Notes: generated from the sequence alone by a model not told the origin. DNA of 64,000 nt from Streptomyces virginiae (GCF_000720455.1 NZ_JOAK01000010.1:62001-126000); one strand, 5' to 3'; shown: positions 53,876 to 62,711, counted from the first letter of the stretch. A program made the numbers and translations.

Positions 53876-54784
53876 TCAGGCGGCGGCCGGCGGGCCGGGC
53901 GGGAAGGGGATCTCGGAGAGCAGCGGCAGCAGCGACTCCTCCTCGTAGTCGAGGTGGGCGTTCAGCTCGTGCGACATGCGGGCCAGTTCCTTGCGGAACC
54001 GCTCCGGGTCCGCCCCGCTGATGTCGGCCAGCAGCACGCTCAGTTCGTGCTGCAGTCGCGCCACCGTGACGTGCTCGGTCCGCAGCCGGTCGAAGACGTC
54101 CTTCAGGTGCGGGTTCTGCGCCGCGAGGGCGGGGAACATGTGCGCGTCCTCGCCGGTGTGGTGGATCTCCAGCGTCTGGCAGAACGCCAGGCAGTGCTGG
54201 CGGATCTGGAGCCCGAGGCCCGGCGCCGGCGCGGCACCCTCGCCCTGGTGCGCGGCCACCGTCTCGAAGTAGGCGTCCACCTCGGCACTCACGTGCCGCA
54301 GCTGCCCGCGCAGCCACACGTGCACCTCGACCAGCTTGTCGGCCAGGCTCCGGATCTCGGCCGGGCCCTCGCCGGGTGCGGGGTCGCTGCGCTCCAGCAC
54401 CACCACGGGCAGCACGCGGCTGGTGTTCTCCTGGTACTCGCCGTAGCCCGGCTCGGCCGCCACGACGTGCTCGAACAGCCGGTCCCGGCGCTCGCCCTCG
54501 GCGGGCACCGCGACCGCCTCGAAGGAGTCGGCGCCGATCTCCACCTGGACCAGCGGGTTGGCGAGCACGTTGTGGTACCAGTCGGGGTGCTTCGGCCCGC
54601 CCAGGTTGGAGCCGATGACCAGCAGGCTGTCGTCGTGGCGCACGTAGCCGAGCGGGACGGTCCGCTCCTCACCCGACTTGGCGCCGGTGACCGTGAGCAG
54701 CAGCAGGTCGCTGCCCTCGAAGTACCCTCCGACCTTTCCCTGGTTGGCGCGGAACTCGTCGATGACGGACTGGTTGAAGGACAT
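53876..54784 (-). CDS. Deazaflavin-dependent nitroreductase (DDN) domain fused to a hemerythrin domain
   Basis: 302-aa two-domain protein. Residues 1-135 resemble the F420-dependent DDN/quinone reductase family (GGYFEGSDLLLLTVTGAKSGEERTVPLGYVRHDD, and SNLGGPKHPDWYHNVLANP). The rest is a hemerythrin-like four-helix bundle: RQHCLAFCQTLEIHHTGEDAHMFP, LRTEHVTVARLQ and LNAHLDYEEESLLPLL carry the His and Glu ligands of a di-iron site. A reductase joined to a di-iron protein could cope with oxygen or quinones formed in this cluster. The start is ATG 54784. Confidence 0.88.
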   Translation of the reverse strand: MSFNQSVIDEFRANQGKVGGYFEGSDLLLLTVTGAKSGEERTVPLGYVRHDDSLLVIGSNLGGPKHPDWYHNVLANPLVQVEIGADSFEAVAVPAEGERRDRLFEHVVAAEPGYGEYQENTSRVLPVVVLERSDPAPGEGPAEIRSLADKLVEVHVWLRGQLRHVSAEVDAYFETVAAHQGEGAAPAPGLGLQIRQHCLAFCQTLEIHHTGEDAHMFPALAAQNPHLKDVFDRLRTEHVTVARLQHELSVLLADISGADPERFRKELARMSHELNAHLDYEEESLLPLLSEIPFPPGPPAAA

Positions 54785-55247
54785 GGCGGGGTGGGACTCC
54801 TCGGGTGATGGGTCTGCGGGGAAAGGAGAAGGAAGGAAGAAAGGAGGAGAAGGGGGGAGGGTGGAAGGCGCGTGCGTGGGCGTCGTCCCGGACGGCACGC
54901 CGTGCGACGGCGGGCGGGAGGACGGACGGCGACACGGAGGGACGCGGGGGATACGGCACGGCCGGTTCGAGCGGCGGTGCGGGCGCGCGGAGGCGCCTGG
55001 ATCAGGCGGAGCCTGTGAGAAGAGAACGCATGCGACGGTCCCTGATGTGCGGGTGGTCGCCCGGTCACCGGCCGGCCCAGTTCTCTTTGGCCGGCGCCAC
55101 GCGCCACGTTCCTCATTAGAACGACCGCTCCGCGATCTTGTCAACGCGGTCCTAGGTCGTCCCTAGCCGCCCGCTGGCCGGATTCGAGCGGAATCCAGGC
55201 GGCCCGCACCACACTCCCGCACGACGACGACACCACAGGGGGGCGCG
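54785..55247. promoter_or_regulatory. Divergent region with a promoter, a 50-nt polypyrimidine leader and heptamer repeats
   Basis: 463 bp without a gene. On the minus strand TTGACA (55139-55144) and TCTAAT (55115-55120), 18 bp apart, form a good promoter for the DDN-hemerythrin gene, giving a leader of about 325 nt. Its last part (54815-54870) is nearly all pyrimidine on the message strand. On the plus strand heptamers CCTAGGT (55151), CCTAGCC (55162), GCTGGCC (55173) and TCGAGCG (55184) lie on an 11-bp grid before the propeller gene. Confidence 0.6.
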
Positions 55248-56243
55248 ATGCTCAGCTCGGCCATGGCACGACGACGGTTCCTCGGCATCGGCGCGGCGGC
55301 GGGCGCCGCAGCGCTGATCGGCGACGCGGGCTGGGGCGGCACGGCGGTCGCCGCCGAACGCCCCGGCCCGTCGGCGGCCCGCACCGGCCGGCCCGACGTC
55401 CTGAACCTGCCGAACGGTTTCCACCCGGCCGGCATCGGCATCGGCCCGGCGCCCTACGCCTACTTCGGTTCGCTGCTCGGCGGCGCGGTCTACCGGGCGT
55501 GCCTGCTCACCGGCCGGGGAAAGGTCATCAACCCGGGCCTCGGCGAGGGGTACTACGCGGTCGGGCTCCAGGTGGACGACCGGCAGCGGGTCTTCGTCGC
55601 GGGCGGCTGGGGACGGCTGATCACCGTTCTGGACGGAATCACCGGGAAGGTGATCGAGACGTACGAGGTCGGCAACGCCGACACGTTCGTCGACCACGTG
55701 GTGCTCACCGCGCGAGCCGCCTGGTTCACGGACTCCTTCAACGGACAGCTGTTCCGCCTGCCGCTCGGCCCGCGCGGGGAGCTTCCGGCGCGCGACGCGG
55801 TGACGACCCTGCGGCTGGGCGGCGAATGGACGCAGGGCCCCTCGGACGGGCTCACCGCCACGGGCATCGCGGCCACCCCGGACGGATCCGCGCTCCTGGT
55901 GGTCAACATCCACGCCCACGGCGGCAGCCTGTTCCGCGTCGACCCGGTGACCGGTGTCGCCCGGCGCACCGACCTGGGCGGGGTCACGCTTCCCACGACC
56001 AACGGCATCCTGGTGCACGGCCGCACCCTCTACGCGCCCCGCATGAACGACCTCGCGGTGCTGCGCCTGGACCCGACCGGCCACAACGCCCGCCTGGCCC
56101 GTACGGTCACCGACGCCCGCTTCGAGACCCCTTGCGCGGCGGCCGTCCACGGCAACCGCCTCTACCTGCCCAACTCCCGCTTCCCGCAGCCCCCGGAGCC
56201 GGACCTCCCCTACAACGCGGTGGCGCTCGCACTGCCGCTGTAG
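55248..56243 (+). CDS. Tat-exported beta-propeller protein (SMP-30/superoxide dismutase-like fold)
   Basis: 331-aa protein. A twin-arginine signal is present (ARRRFLGIGAAAGAAALIG, cleavage after VAA near residue 36). The mature part has repeated strand blocks with a YAVGLQVDDRQRVFVAGGWGRLITVLD pattern and two similar modules later (GIAATPDGSALLVVNIHAHGGSLFRVD, GILVHGRTLYAPRM), typical of six-bladed propellers that bind small molecules or act as lactonases. Role in the cluster unknown. ATG 55248 follows a GGGGGG site; ATG 55263 is an alternative. A heptamer array upstream suggests it belongs to the regulon. Confidence 0.78.
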   Translation: MLSSAMARRRFLGIGAAAGAAALIGDAGWGGTAVAAERPGPSAARTGRPDVLNLPNGFHPAGIGIGPAPYAYFGSLLGGAVYRACLLTGRGKVINPGLGEGYYAVGLQVDDRQRVFVAGGWGRLITVLDGITGKVIETYEVGNADTFVDHVVLTARAAWFTDSFNGQLFRLPLGPRGELPARDAVTTLRLGGEWTQGPSDGLTATGIAATPDGSALLVVNIHAHGGSLFRVDPVTGVARRTDLGGVTLPTTNGILVHGRTLYAPRMNDLAVLRLDPTGHNARLARTVTDARFETPCAAAVHGNRLYLPNSRFPQPPEPDLPYNAVALALPL

Positions 56244-56356
56244 CGGCGCCGCCCAGGGTGTTGCGCGCCTGCGGTGGTTGAGGTGTCTGGTGGTTGAGGC
56301 ATCAACAGTTATCCACAGGGCTTTCGGGATCGGATCATGCGCGGGACCTTCGTGAC

Positions 56357-57622
56357 ATGACGAACAACAGCGAATCCCGTCGCCCGTCCGACCGGTCCTT
56401 CACCAGCCCGGCCGGAACCGCCGACGAACAGCAGATCACCCTGCGCAGCCCGGCCGAACTGGCCGACGCGCTGCCCTACATGCTCGGCTTCCACCCGTCC
56501 GACTCGCTCGTCATGGTCGCCGTGCACGGCGAGGGCGGGCGATTCGGCGGCCGCCTCCGCGTCGGCATCCCCACCGCACCCGCCGAATGGGAGGACACCG
56601 CCCGACAGGTCGCCGACTGCCTCGTCCGCGGCAGCGAACGGCGCGGCGTCAAGCCCGACGGCATCGTCGTCTACCTGTGCCAGGAGCCGCGCGGGGAGGA
56701 GGGCGGCCAGGGGGTGATGACCCGGCTGCGGCCGTTCGCCCAGCGGATCCGGCTGGCCTGCGGCGCGCTGGACGTGCCGGTGCTGGAAGCCCTGTGCCTG
56801 TCGGCCGGCCGCTTCTGGTCCTACGTCTGCCCCGACGAGCGGTGCTGCCCGGCCGAGGGCAGCCCCCTCGCCCCGGTCGGCACCTCGGTGATGGCCGCGG
56901 CAGCCACCTTCGCCGGGCTCCAGGTCCGCGGCTCCCTCGACGAGATCGAGGGCAGGCTCGCACCGCTGCGCGGGCCCGTGGCCGAGGAGGCGGAGCGGGC
57001 CCTGGACCGGGCTGCCACCGCTCTGATGCCGAGGATCCTCCACGGCGCCACCCGCGAGGAGGTGGGCGCCGAGACCATCTCGCTGGCACAGACCCTGATG
57101 CGGCGCATGACCCAGGCGCCGCCCGCCGAGGGCGGCCCCCAGGGCGACGACTGGGACGACGCCCTGCTCGGCCACGACGAGGCCGCCTCACTGATCCTCG
57201 GCCTCCAGGACCGCGAGGTCCGGGACATCGCGGCCGAGTGGATGGAAGGGGAGGAGGCGGCCTGCGCCCTGCGCCTGTGGCGGGCCCTGGCCCGCCGCTG
57301 CGTCGGCGCCTACGGCGAACACGCCGCGGCGCCCCTCACCCTGGCCGGATGGGTCTCCTGGTCCACCGGAGACGAGCCGACCGCCCGGATCGCCCTCGGC
57401 CTCGCCCTGCGGGCCGACGCCGAATACCGCTTCGCCCAGCTGCTCCACCACGCCTGCAACGAGGGGGTCGACCCCGAGGGACTGCGCCAGTGCCTGAGGG
57501 AGGAGCGGCGCCGCCGCGAACCGAGGCGCGACCGGTCCTCCGCCGTCACCCGGCCGCCCGGACGCCGGGGCCGGACGGCCCCGTGCCGCGGATCCCGCCG
57601 CACCGCGGGGAGCGGGCAGTGA
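56357..57622 (+). CDS. DUF4192-domain protein
   Basis: 421 aa. DUF4192 (about residues 25-200: LRSPAELADALPYMLGFHPSDSLVMVAVHG) is common in actinobacteria and of unknown function. The middle contains VYLCQEPRGEEGG and LSAGRFWSYVCPDERCCPAEG, typical of the family. The last ~35 residues are Arg-rich and disordered. The start is ATG 56357, consistent with the DUF alignment. The gene lies just outside the polyketide cluster and so marks the right core border. Confidence 0.85.
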   Translation: MTNNSESRRPSDRSFTSPAGTADEQQITLRSPAELADALPYMLGFHPSDSLVMVAVHGEGGRFGGRLRVGIPTAPAEWEDTARQVADCLVRGSERRGVKPDGIVVYLCQEPRGEEGGQGVMTRLRPFAQRIRLACGALDVPVLEALCLSAGRFWSYVCPDERCCPAEGSPLAPVGTSVMAAAATFAGLQVRGSLDEIEGRLAPLRGPVAEEAERALDRAATALMPRILHGATREEVGAETISLAQTLMRRMTQAPPAEGGPQGDDWDDALLGHDEAASLILGLQDREVRDIAAEWMEGEEAACALRLWRALARRCVGAYGEHAAAPLTLAGWVSWSTGDEPTARIALGLALRADAEYRFAQLLHHACNEGVDPEGLRQCLREERRRREPRRDRSSAVTRPPGRRGRTAPCRGSRRTAGSGQ

Positions 57623-57831
57623 GAGCGCGCCGGCCGTCGTACGGCGGTCCCCTGCGGTTGCCCCGCGCCACCTCGGGGCCGGTCCTGCGGCGCGGGACGC
57701 GTCCCCGGAGCCCCCGGCCGGAGTCCGGGCCCGTGACCCGGGCGGGGGTGGGGGCGTTCAGCTGGGGGGTGGTGCCGCCCCGGCCGCGCCGCCGCCCTGC
57801 TGAACCCACCGGAGCGCAGACAAGGCGACAC

Positions 57832-59820
57832 ATGTCTCACCCCGCACCTCCCCGCCCGACCGCCGTGCCCCTGGCCCGCAGGCCCGAGCTGCCGCCCGTG
57901 CACGGCGCCGTGATCTGCGTCGCCGCGCCCTGTCTGGTCATCTCGCCCGAACACGGCCAGCTGACCGGGCAGGGCATCGACGGGATCTACCGGTCCGGGC
58001 GCCGCCTGCTCTCCCGCTGCGTGCTGCGCGTCGGCGGCCGGGACCCCGTCGCCGTCCAGGGCCGCAGCCTCGGTGCCGACCGGGCCGCCTTCACCGCCAC
58101 CGTGCGCACCGGGGCCGAGCCCGGCCCCGACCCGGACATCGGCGTGGAACGGATCCGCCACGCGGACGGCACCGAACGGATCACCCTGCGCAGCTTCACG
58201 GCCCGGCCGGTACGCCTCCCCGTGGAGCTGCTGCTCGGCTCCGACCTGGCGGAACTGGCCGCGGTGGCCGCCGGCCGCGCCGGCCCGGAGCTGCCCGCCG
58301 GGGTGCACGCCGCCGGCCTGCGCTGGAGCACCGGCGAAGCACAGGCCGTCACCACGGCACAGCCGGCCCCGGACGACGCCGTGGCCTCGGCCGGGCTGCT
58401 GCGCTGGCAGCTCGAACTGGGTCCCGGCGAGTCCCGCACCATCGAGCTGCGCACCACACAGGACCGGGTGGTGCGGGCCTCCGCCGGCCAGGTGGCGAAC
58501 CCGCTGGCCGACGCCCGGGCCGAAGGGGACGACCCCAGGACCGAGGCGTGGTTCCGCACCAGCGTCGAGGACCTGCGCGCGCTGCTCTCGCGGGACCCGG
58601 AGCAGCCCGGCGACGCCTTCGCGGCGGCCGGGGTGCCCTGGCGGCTGGGCCTGGCACCTGCGGAATCGCTCTGGGCCGCCCGCATGGCGCTGCCGCTGGG
58701 GACCGGGCTCGCCGCCGCCACCCTGCGCGTCCTCGCCCGGACACAGACCGAGGCGCGCGGCGCCGAGTCCGGGAAGATCCCGGGGCCCCTGCGCGGAGCG
58801 GGCCCGCAGCTGCCGCCCGCGTGCACCGGCACCGAGGCGACCCTCGCCTTTCCCGCAGTGCTCGCCGAAGCCCGCCTCTGGGGCCTGCCGGAGGACGAGG
58901 TCGCCCGACTGCTCCCGGCAGCCGAACGGTGCCTCGACTGGCTGCGCGGCGCCTTCGGCGAGGACGGCTTCCTGGCCGATCCCGACCCGGGGCCGCGGCG
59001 CTGCGAGACCCAGGCCCACGCCCACCGGGCCGCCGTGCTGGGCGCCGATCTCCTCGCCGGATGCGGACGGCCCGGCGCCGAGGAATGGCGGGAGCGGGCG
59101 GCCGCGCTGCGCGAGCGGTTCCGGGACGGGTTCTGGATCGACGGCCCGGACGGCGGACGGCCCGCCTCGGCCCTGCACCCCGACGGGCGGCCACTGCCAC
59201 GGCTGACCGGTGCCGCCGCCCACCTGCTCGACACCGGGCTGCTCAGCGGCGGCCGGCTCGCCCCCGGTCTCCTCGACCGGGTCCGCACCGAGCAGCTGGC
59301 CCGGCTGTTCGGCGCACCCGCCATGGACTGCGGATGGGGGCTGCGGAGCATGGCCCGCGCAGAGCCGGGACACAACCCGTACGGCCACCGCTCCGGCGCG
59401 GTACGGGCGTACGAGAGCGCCGTGGCCGTGTCCGGCCTGGCCGCGGCCGGCTTCGAGAAGGAGGCCGCGGGCCTGCTCAGAGGCCTCATGGACGCCGCAG
59501 AAGCCTTCGGGTACCGGCTGCCGGAGATGTTCGCGGCCGAGCAGCGCACCACCGGCAGCGTCCCCATCCCGCACCCGGCGGCCTGCCGTCCCGCCGCCGT
59601 GGCCGCGGCCGCGGGGGTCCACGTACTGACCGCCCTCGCCGGAATCCGCCCCGACGCCCCCTCGGGCACCGTCGCCCTCGTGCCCCTTCCCGGCGCCCCC
59701 CTCGGCGCGATCCGCCTCGCGGGTCTGCGGGTGTCGGGCGAGCCCTTCGCCGTCCGGGTCAGCCGGCTCGGCCTCGCCATGGTGGAGGAGGCCGCGGATG
59801 CGCTCCAACTGGGTGTCTAG
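57832..59820 (+). CDS. Glycogen-debranching-like protein (amylo-1,6-glucosidase fold)
   Basis: 662 aa. The N-terminal part has the glycogen debranching enzyme N-terminal domain (GQGIDGIYRSGRRLLSR, RHADGTERITLRSF), and the C-terminal half is an (alpha/alpha)6 barrel related to glycoside hydrolase 63/133-like enzymes (LWAARMALPLGTGLAA, HRAAVLGADLLAGCGRPGAEEWRERA, DCGWGLRSMA). It may trim or transfer glucans, but the catalytic acids cannot be assigned with confidence. The start is ATG 57832. It is 209 bp after DUF4192, with its own promoter presumed. Confidence 0.82.
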   Translation: MSHPAPPRPTAVPLARRPELPPVHGAVICVAAPCLVISPEHGQLTGQGIDGIYRSGRRLLSRCVLRVGGRDPVAVQGRSLGADRAAFTATVRTGAEPGPDPDIGVERIRHADGTERITLRSFTARPVRLPVELLLGSDLAELAAVAAGRAGPELPAGVHAAGLRWSTGEAQAVTTAQPAPDDAVASAGLLRWQLELGPGESRTIELRTTQDRVVRASAGQVANPLADARAEGDDPRTEAWFRTSVEDLRALLSRDPEQPGDAFAAAGVPWRLGLAPAESLWAARMALPLGTGLAAATLRVLARTQTEARGAESGKIPGPLRGAGPQLPPACTGTEATLAFPAVLAEARLWGLPEDEVARLLPAAERCLDWLRGAFGEDGFLADPDPGPRRCETQAHAHRAAVLGADLLAGCGRPGAEEWRERAAALRERFRDGFWIDGPDGGRPASALHPDGRPLPRLTGAAAHLLDTGLLSGGRLAPGLLDRVRTEQLARLFGAPAMDCGWGLRSMARAEPGHNPYGHRSGAVRAYESAVAVSGLAAAGFEKEAAGLLRGLMDAAEAFGYRLPEMFAAEQRTTGSVPIPHPAACRPAAVAAAAGVHVLTALAGIRPDAPSGTVALVPLPGAPLGAIRLAGLRVSGEPFAVRVSRLGLAMVEEAADALQLGV

Positions 59821-59963
59821 GGGGTGCCCCGCCCGCCCGGGCCTCTTACGGGCCGTGCCGGTCCGACGCCGGCTCGCAGGCGGCGGGCGTCGCCCGTCGT
59901 GCCCGCCGGGCACACCCGCCGGCCCGTGGACCATTGTCTTCAAGGTCACCAAAGCGCTGTTTA

Positions 59964-59978
59964 TCGTCAGGCAGACGA
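59964..59978. promoter_or_regulatory. Candidate operator for the NrtR-type regulator
   Basis: A palindrome TCGTC-AGGCA-GACGA lies 13 bp before the regulator's start codon, within a relatively AT-rich promoter. NrtR family members bind palindromes of similar size, often autoregulating. Confidence 0.4.
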
Positions 59979-59991
59979 CTATGATCGCGGC

Positions 59992-60738
59992 ATGTCGCCC
60001 TACGACCCGTCGGCCTATCCGCCCTTCGCAGTCACCGTCGACCTGGTCGTGCTCACCGTGCGGCGCCACGCGCTCTGCGCGCTGGTCGTCCGGCGGGGTG
60101 AGCAGCCGTTCCAGGGGCGCTGGGCGCTGCCCGGCGGATTCGTCCGCGGAGACGAGGACCTCGCGGCCGCCGCCGCCCGGGAGCTCTCCGAGGAAACCGG
60201 CCTGTGCGCCCATGACCCCGCCATGCCGGGCGCGGGCAACGGGGCGCACCTCGAACAGCTGGCCACCTACGGCGATCCGAAACGGGATCCGCGGATGCGG
60301 GTCGTCAGCGTGGCGCATCTGGTACTGGCTCCGGACCTCCCCGCGCCCCGGGCCGGCGGCGACGCCAACAGCGCGCGCTGGGCCCCCGTCGACGAACTGC
60401 TGGCCGTCGGCGACGAGAGCGCCGCGGGGCTCGCCTTCGACCACGCCAGGATTCTGGCGGACGGCGTGGAGCGGGCCCGCTCGAAGATCGAGTACTCCTC
60501 CCTGGCCACCGCCTTCTGCCCGCCCGAGTTCACCGTGGGGGAGCTGCGCCGGGTGTACGAGGCCGTGTGGGGCGTGGCCCTGGACCCGCGGAACTTCCAC
60601 CGCAAGGTCACCGGCACCCCCGGCTTCCTGGTACCGGCCGGAGGCACGACGACCCGTCAGGGCGGCCGCCCGGCCCAGCTGTTCCGCGCGGGCGGGGCGA
60701 CCTTGCTCAATCCGCCGATGCTGCGCCCGGAGGTCTGA
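59992..60738 (+). CDS. NrtR-type Nudix-fold transcriptional regulator
   Basis: 248-aa protein with an N-terminal Nudix domain (PGGFVRGDEDLAAAAARELSEETGL near residue 50) and a C-terminal winged helix (FTVGELRRVYEAVWG, NFHRKVTGTPGFLVP). In the NrtR family the Nudix domain senses ADP-ribose or a related nucleotide and the wHTH represses NAD or sugar genes. The Nudix box keeps most acidic residues (RELSEET), so catalysis is possible. The start is ATG 59992; the target here is unknown. Confidence 0.88.
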   Translation: MSPYDPSAYPPFAVTVDLVVLTVRRHALCALVVRRGEQPFQGRWALPGGFVRGDEDLAAAAARELSEETGLCAHDPAMPGAGNGAHLEQLATYGDPKRDPRMRVVSVAHLVLAPDLPAPRAGGDANSARWAPVDELLAVGDESAAGLAFDHARILADGVERARSKIEYSSLATAFCPPEFTVGELRRVYEAVWGVALDPRNFHRKVTGTPGFLVPAGGTTTRQGGRPAQLFRAGGATLLNPPMLRPEV

Positions 60739-60911
60739 CGCCGCGTCCCACGCGCCGCCGGTGCCGGGACCGGGTCTCCGGTTCGGGGTGAACCTGACGA
60801 AGCGTTCGGCATTCCACCGGATCGGTTGCGCCGAAAATCGGACATATCGCGTTATCTTGCTTGCGGTAATCACCCTGCCGCAGAGCGGTCTCACCCCCCG
60901 CGAGAGAAGCG

Positions 60912-62711
60912 ATGCTCCAGGCCATCGGACTCACCAGCAAACCACGCACCGACGCCCCGCCCCTCGTGGACGACCTCACCTTCGAGGCCCGCCCGGGGCA
61001 CGTGACCGCCCTGCTCGGCGAGCCGGGATCGGGCAAGACGACCGCCCTGCGGCTCATGCTCGAACTCGAACCGGGCCGCGGCGTCACCTACTTCCGCGGC
61101 CGCCCGCTGCACCGGATCCCCCACCCCGGCCGTGAGGTCGGAGTGCTGCTCGGGGACGTCCCCGGCAACCCGGCACGGACCGTCCGCAACCAGCTGCGGA
61201 TGCTCTGCGCCGCCGCCGGGGTGCCCGCCTCCCGCGCCGACACCATGCTTGAGGTCGTCGGCATCGCCGGCCTGCGGGACCAGCGCCTCGGCTCGCTGTC
61301 ACTCGGCATGGAGCGCAGGGTCGCCCTGGCCTCGGCGCTGCTCGGCGATCCCTGCACCCTGCTCCTCGACGAGCCGGCCGCCGGGCTCTCCCCCCGCGAA
61401 CGCGGCTGGCTGTACGGCCTGCTGCGCGGCCACGCCTCCCTCGGCGGAGCGGTGCTCTTCACCACCGACGACGCCAAGGAGGCGGCCCGGAGCGCCGACC
61501 GGGTCGTCAGCATCGAGGCGGGCCGCCTCGTCGCCGACCAGGAGGCCGCGGACTTCGCGCGGACCCGGCTGAGGCCGCGTGTCGCCGTGCGCACACCGCA
61601 CGCGGCCCGGCTGGCCGACGTACTGGGCCGGGAAGCCCGGGCGGCCCGGCGCGCGGTGGAGATCGTCGAGGAGAGCGGCAGCCGCCTGTCGGTGTACGGC
61701 AGCAACTGCGCCGAGGTCGGTGAGGCGGCGTTCCGCCACGGCGTACTGGTCCACCAGCTCGCCGACGAGACCGGAGACGCCGGCGCGTCGACGGCGCCGG
61801 TCCCGCACGCCCGGGCCGCCGCGACCGCCGCGACCGCAACGACGGCCCCCGCCGGGGCCGCGCCGAATCCCTCCGCGGACTCAGGCGGCCGTCCCGGGGA
61901 CGCCCGCTCCCGGCGTCCGGCCTCGGCCGTGCGGCGCGTCGGCGGACCGCTGCGGCCGCTGCGCTACGAGCTGCTCCGCGTCTTCGGCACCGCCACCCCG
62001 GTCCTCACCACCACCCTCGTCGTCGTGGCCTCCGTCCTCACCTCCCTCGTGCTCGCCCGGGCCGGGCAGACCCCGCAGAACCGGCTGCTCGCCGCCTGGC
62101 CCGAGCTGCTGCCGCTGCCGCCCGCCGCCCTGGGCGCCGGGCTGCTCGGCGCACTGGCCTTCGGCGAGGAGTACCGCTACCCCGCCCTCGCCGCCGACCG
62201 GGGCACCGTGCCGCGCCGGCTGGGGCTGCTCACCGCGAAGCTCGGCGTCTGCGCCGCCCTCGCCCTGCTCCTGGGCACCCTGGTGGTGACGGCCGACGCC
62301 GCCGCCCTGGCGCTCGTCTTCGACAGCGGCCCCCTGCGCACGCCGACGGAGTGGCTCTCCCCGGCCGCGAGTTGGGCCGGCCTGCTGATCGGCTGCGCCT
62401 GGGCCGGCGTACTGGCCTCCGGCGTCTTCCGGTCCGCCACCGCGGGACTGGCGGCGGTGCTCGCCGTGCCCGTGGGAGTGGTTCCGCTGGTGCGCAAGGC
62501 GCTGGAGGGCTCGTCCGCGTACCCGGTCACCGGTCTGGGACCCCGGCTGCGGGGCCTGTCCTGGGTGCAGTGGCCGCCGGAGGCGGACCGGCTGCTCGTG
62601 GGGGCCCTACGGGTGATGACCCAGCCCGTCGCGACCGCCCTGGTGCTGTCGCTGATGGTCCTGTTGTGCGCCTATGGGTTCACCGGACTGCGCAGCAGGG
62701 TCCGTTGGTGA
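60912..62711 (+). CDS. ABC transporter: ATP-binding domain fused to a membrane domain
   Basis: 599 aa. The N-terminal 220 residues are an ABC ATPase: Walker A GEPGSGKTT (near residue 40), signature LSLGMERR (LSGGQ-like but altered) and Walker B LLLDEPAAGL. After an Ala/Thr-rich linker (about 295-335) a membrane region of five or six helices follows. The fusion of both parts in one chain occurs in Streptomyces exporters of this type. The degenerate signature suggests weak ATP hydrolysis. Upstream of the gene an AT-rich patch (60828-60870) likely carries the promoter. Confidence 0.86.
   Translation: MLQAIGLTSKPRTDAPPLVDDLTFEARPGHVTALLGEPGSGKTTALRLMLELEPGRGVTYFRGRPLHRIPHPGREVGVLLGDVPGNPARTVRNQLRMLCAAAGVPASRADTMLEVVGIAGLRDQRLGSLSLGMERRVALASALLGDPCTLLLDEPAAGLSPRERGWLYGLLRGHASLGGAVLFTTDDAKEAARSADRVVSIEAGRLVADQEAADFARTRLRPRVAVRTPHAARLADVLGREARAARRAVEIVEESGSRLSVYGSNCAEVGEAAFRHGVLVHQLADETGDAGASTAPVPHARAAATAATATTAPAGAAPNPSADSGGRPGDARSRRPASAVRRVGGPLRPLRYELLRVFGTATPVLTTTLVVVASVLTSLVLARAGQTPQNRLLAAWPELLPLPPAALGAGLLGALAFGEEYRYPALAADRGTVPRRLGLLTAKLGVCAALALLLGTLVVTADAAALALVFDSGPLRTPTEWLSPAASWAGLLIGCAWAGVLASGVFRSATAGLAAVLAVPVGVVPLVRKALEGSSAYPVTGLGPRLRGLSWVQWPPEADRLLVGALRVMTQPVATALVLSLMVLLCAYGFTGLRSRVRW

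Noticed and set aside
56309..56317. A perfect DnaA box (TTATCCACA) before the DUF4192 gene
   Set aside because: It is a single copy without clustered boxes or an AT-rich region, so it is not evidence for an origin. A lone match can occur by chance.
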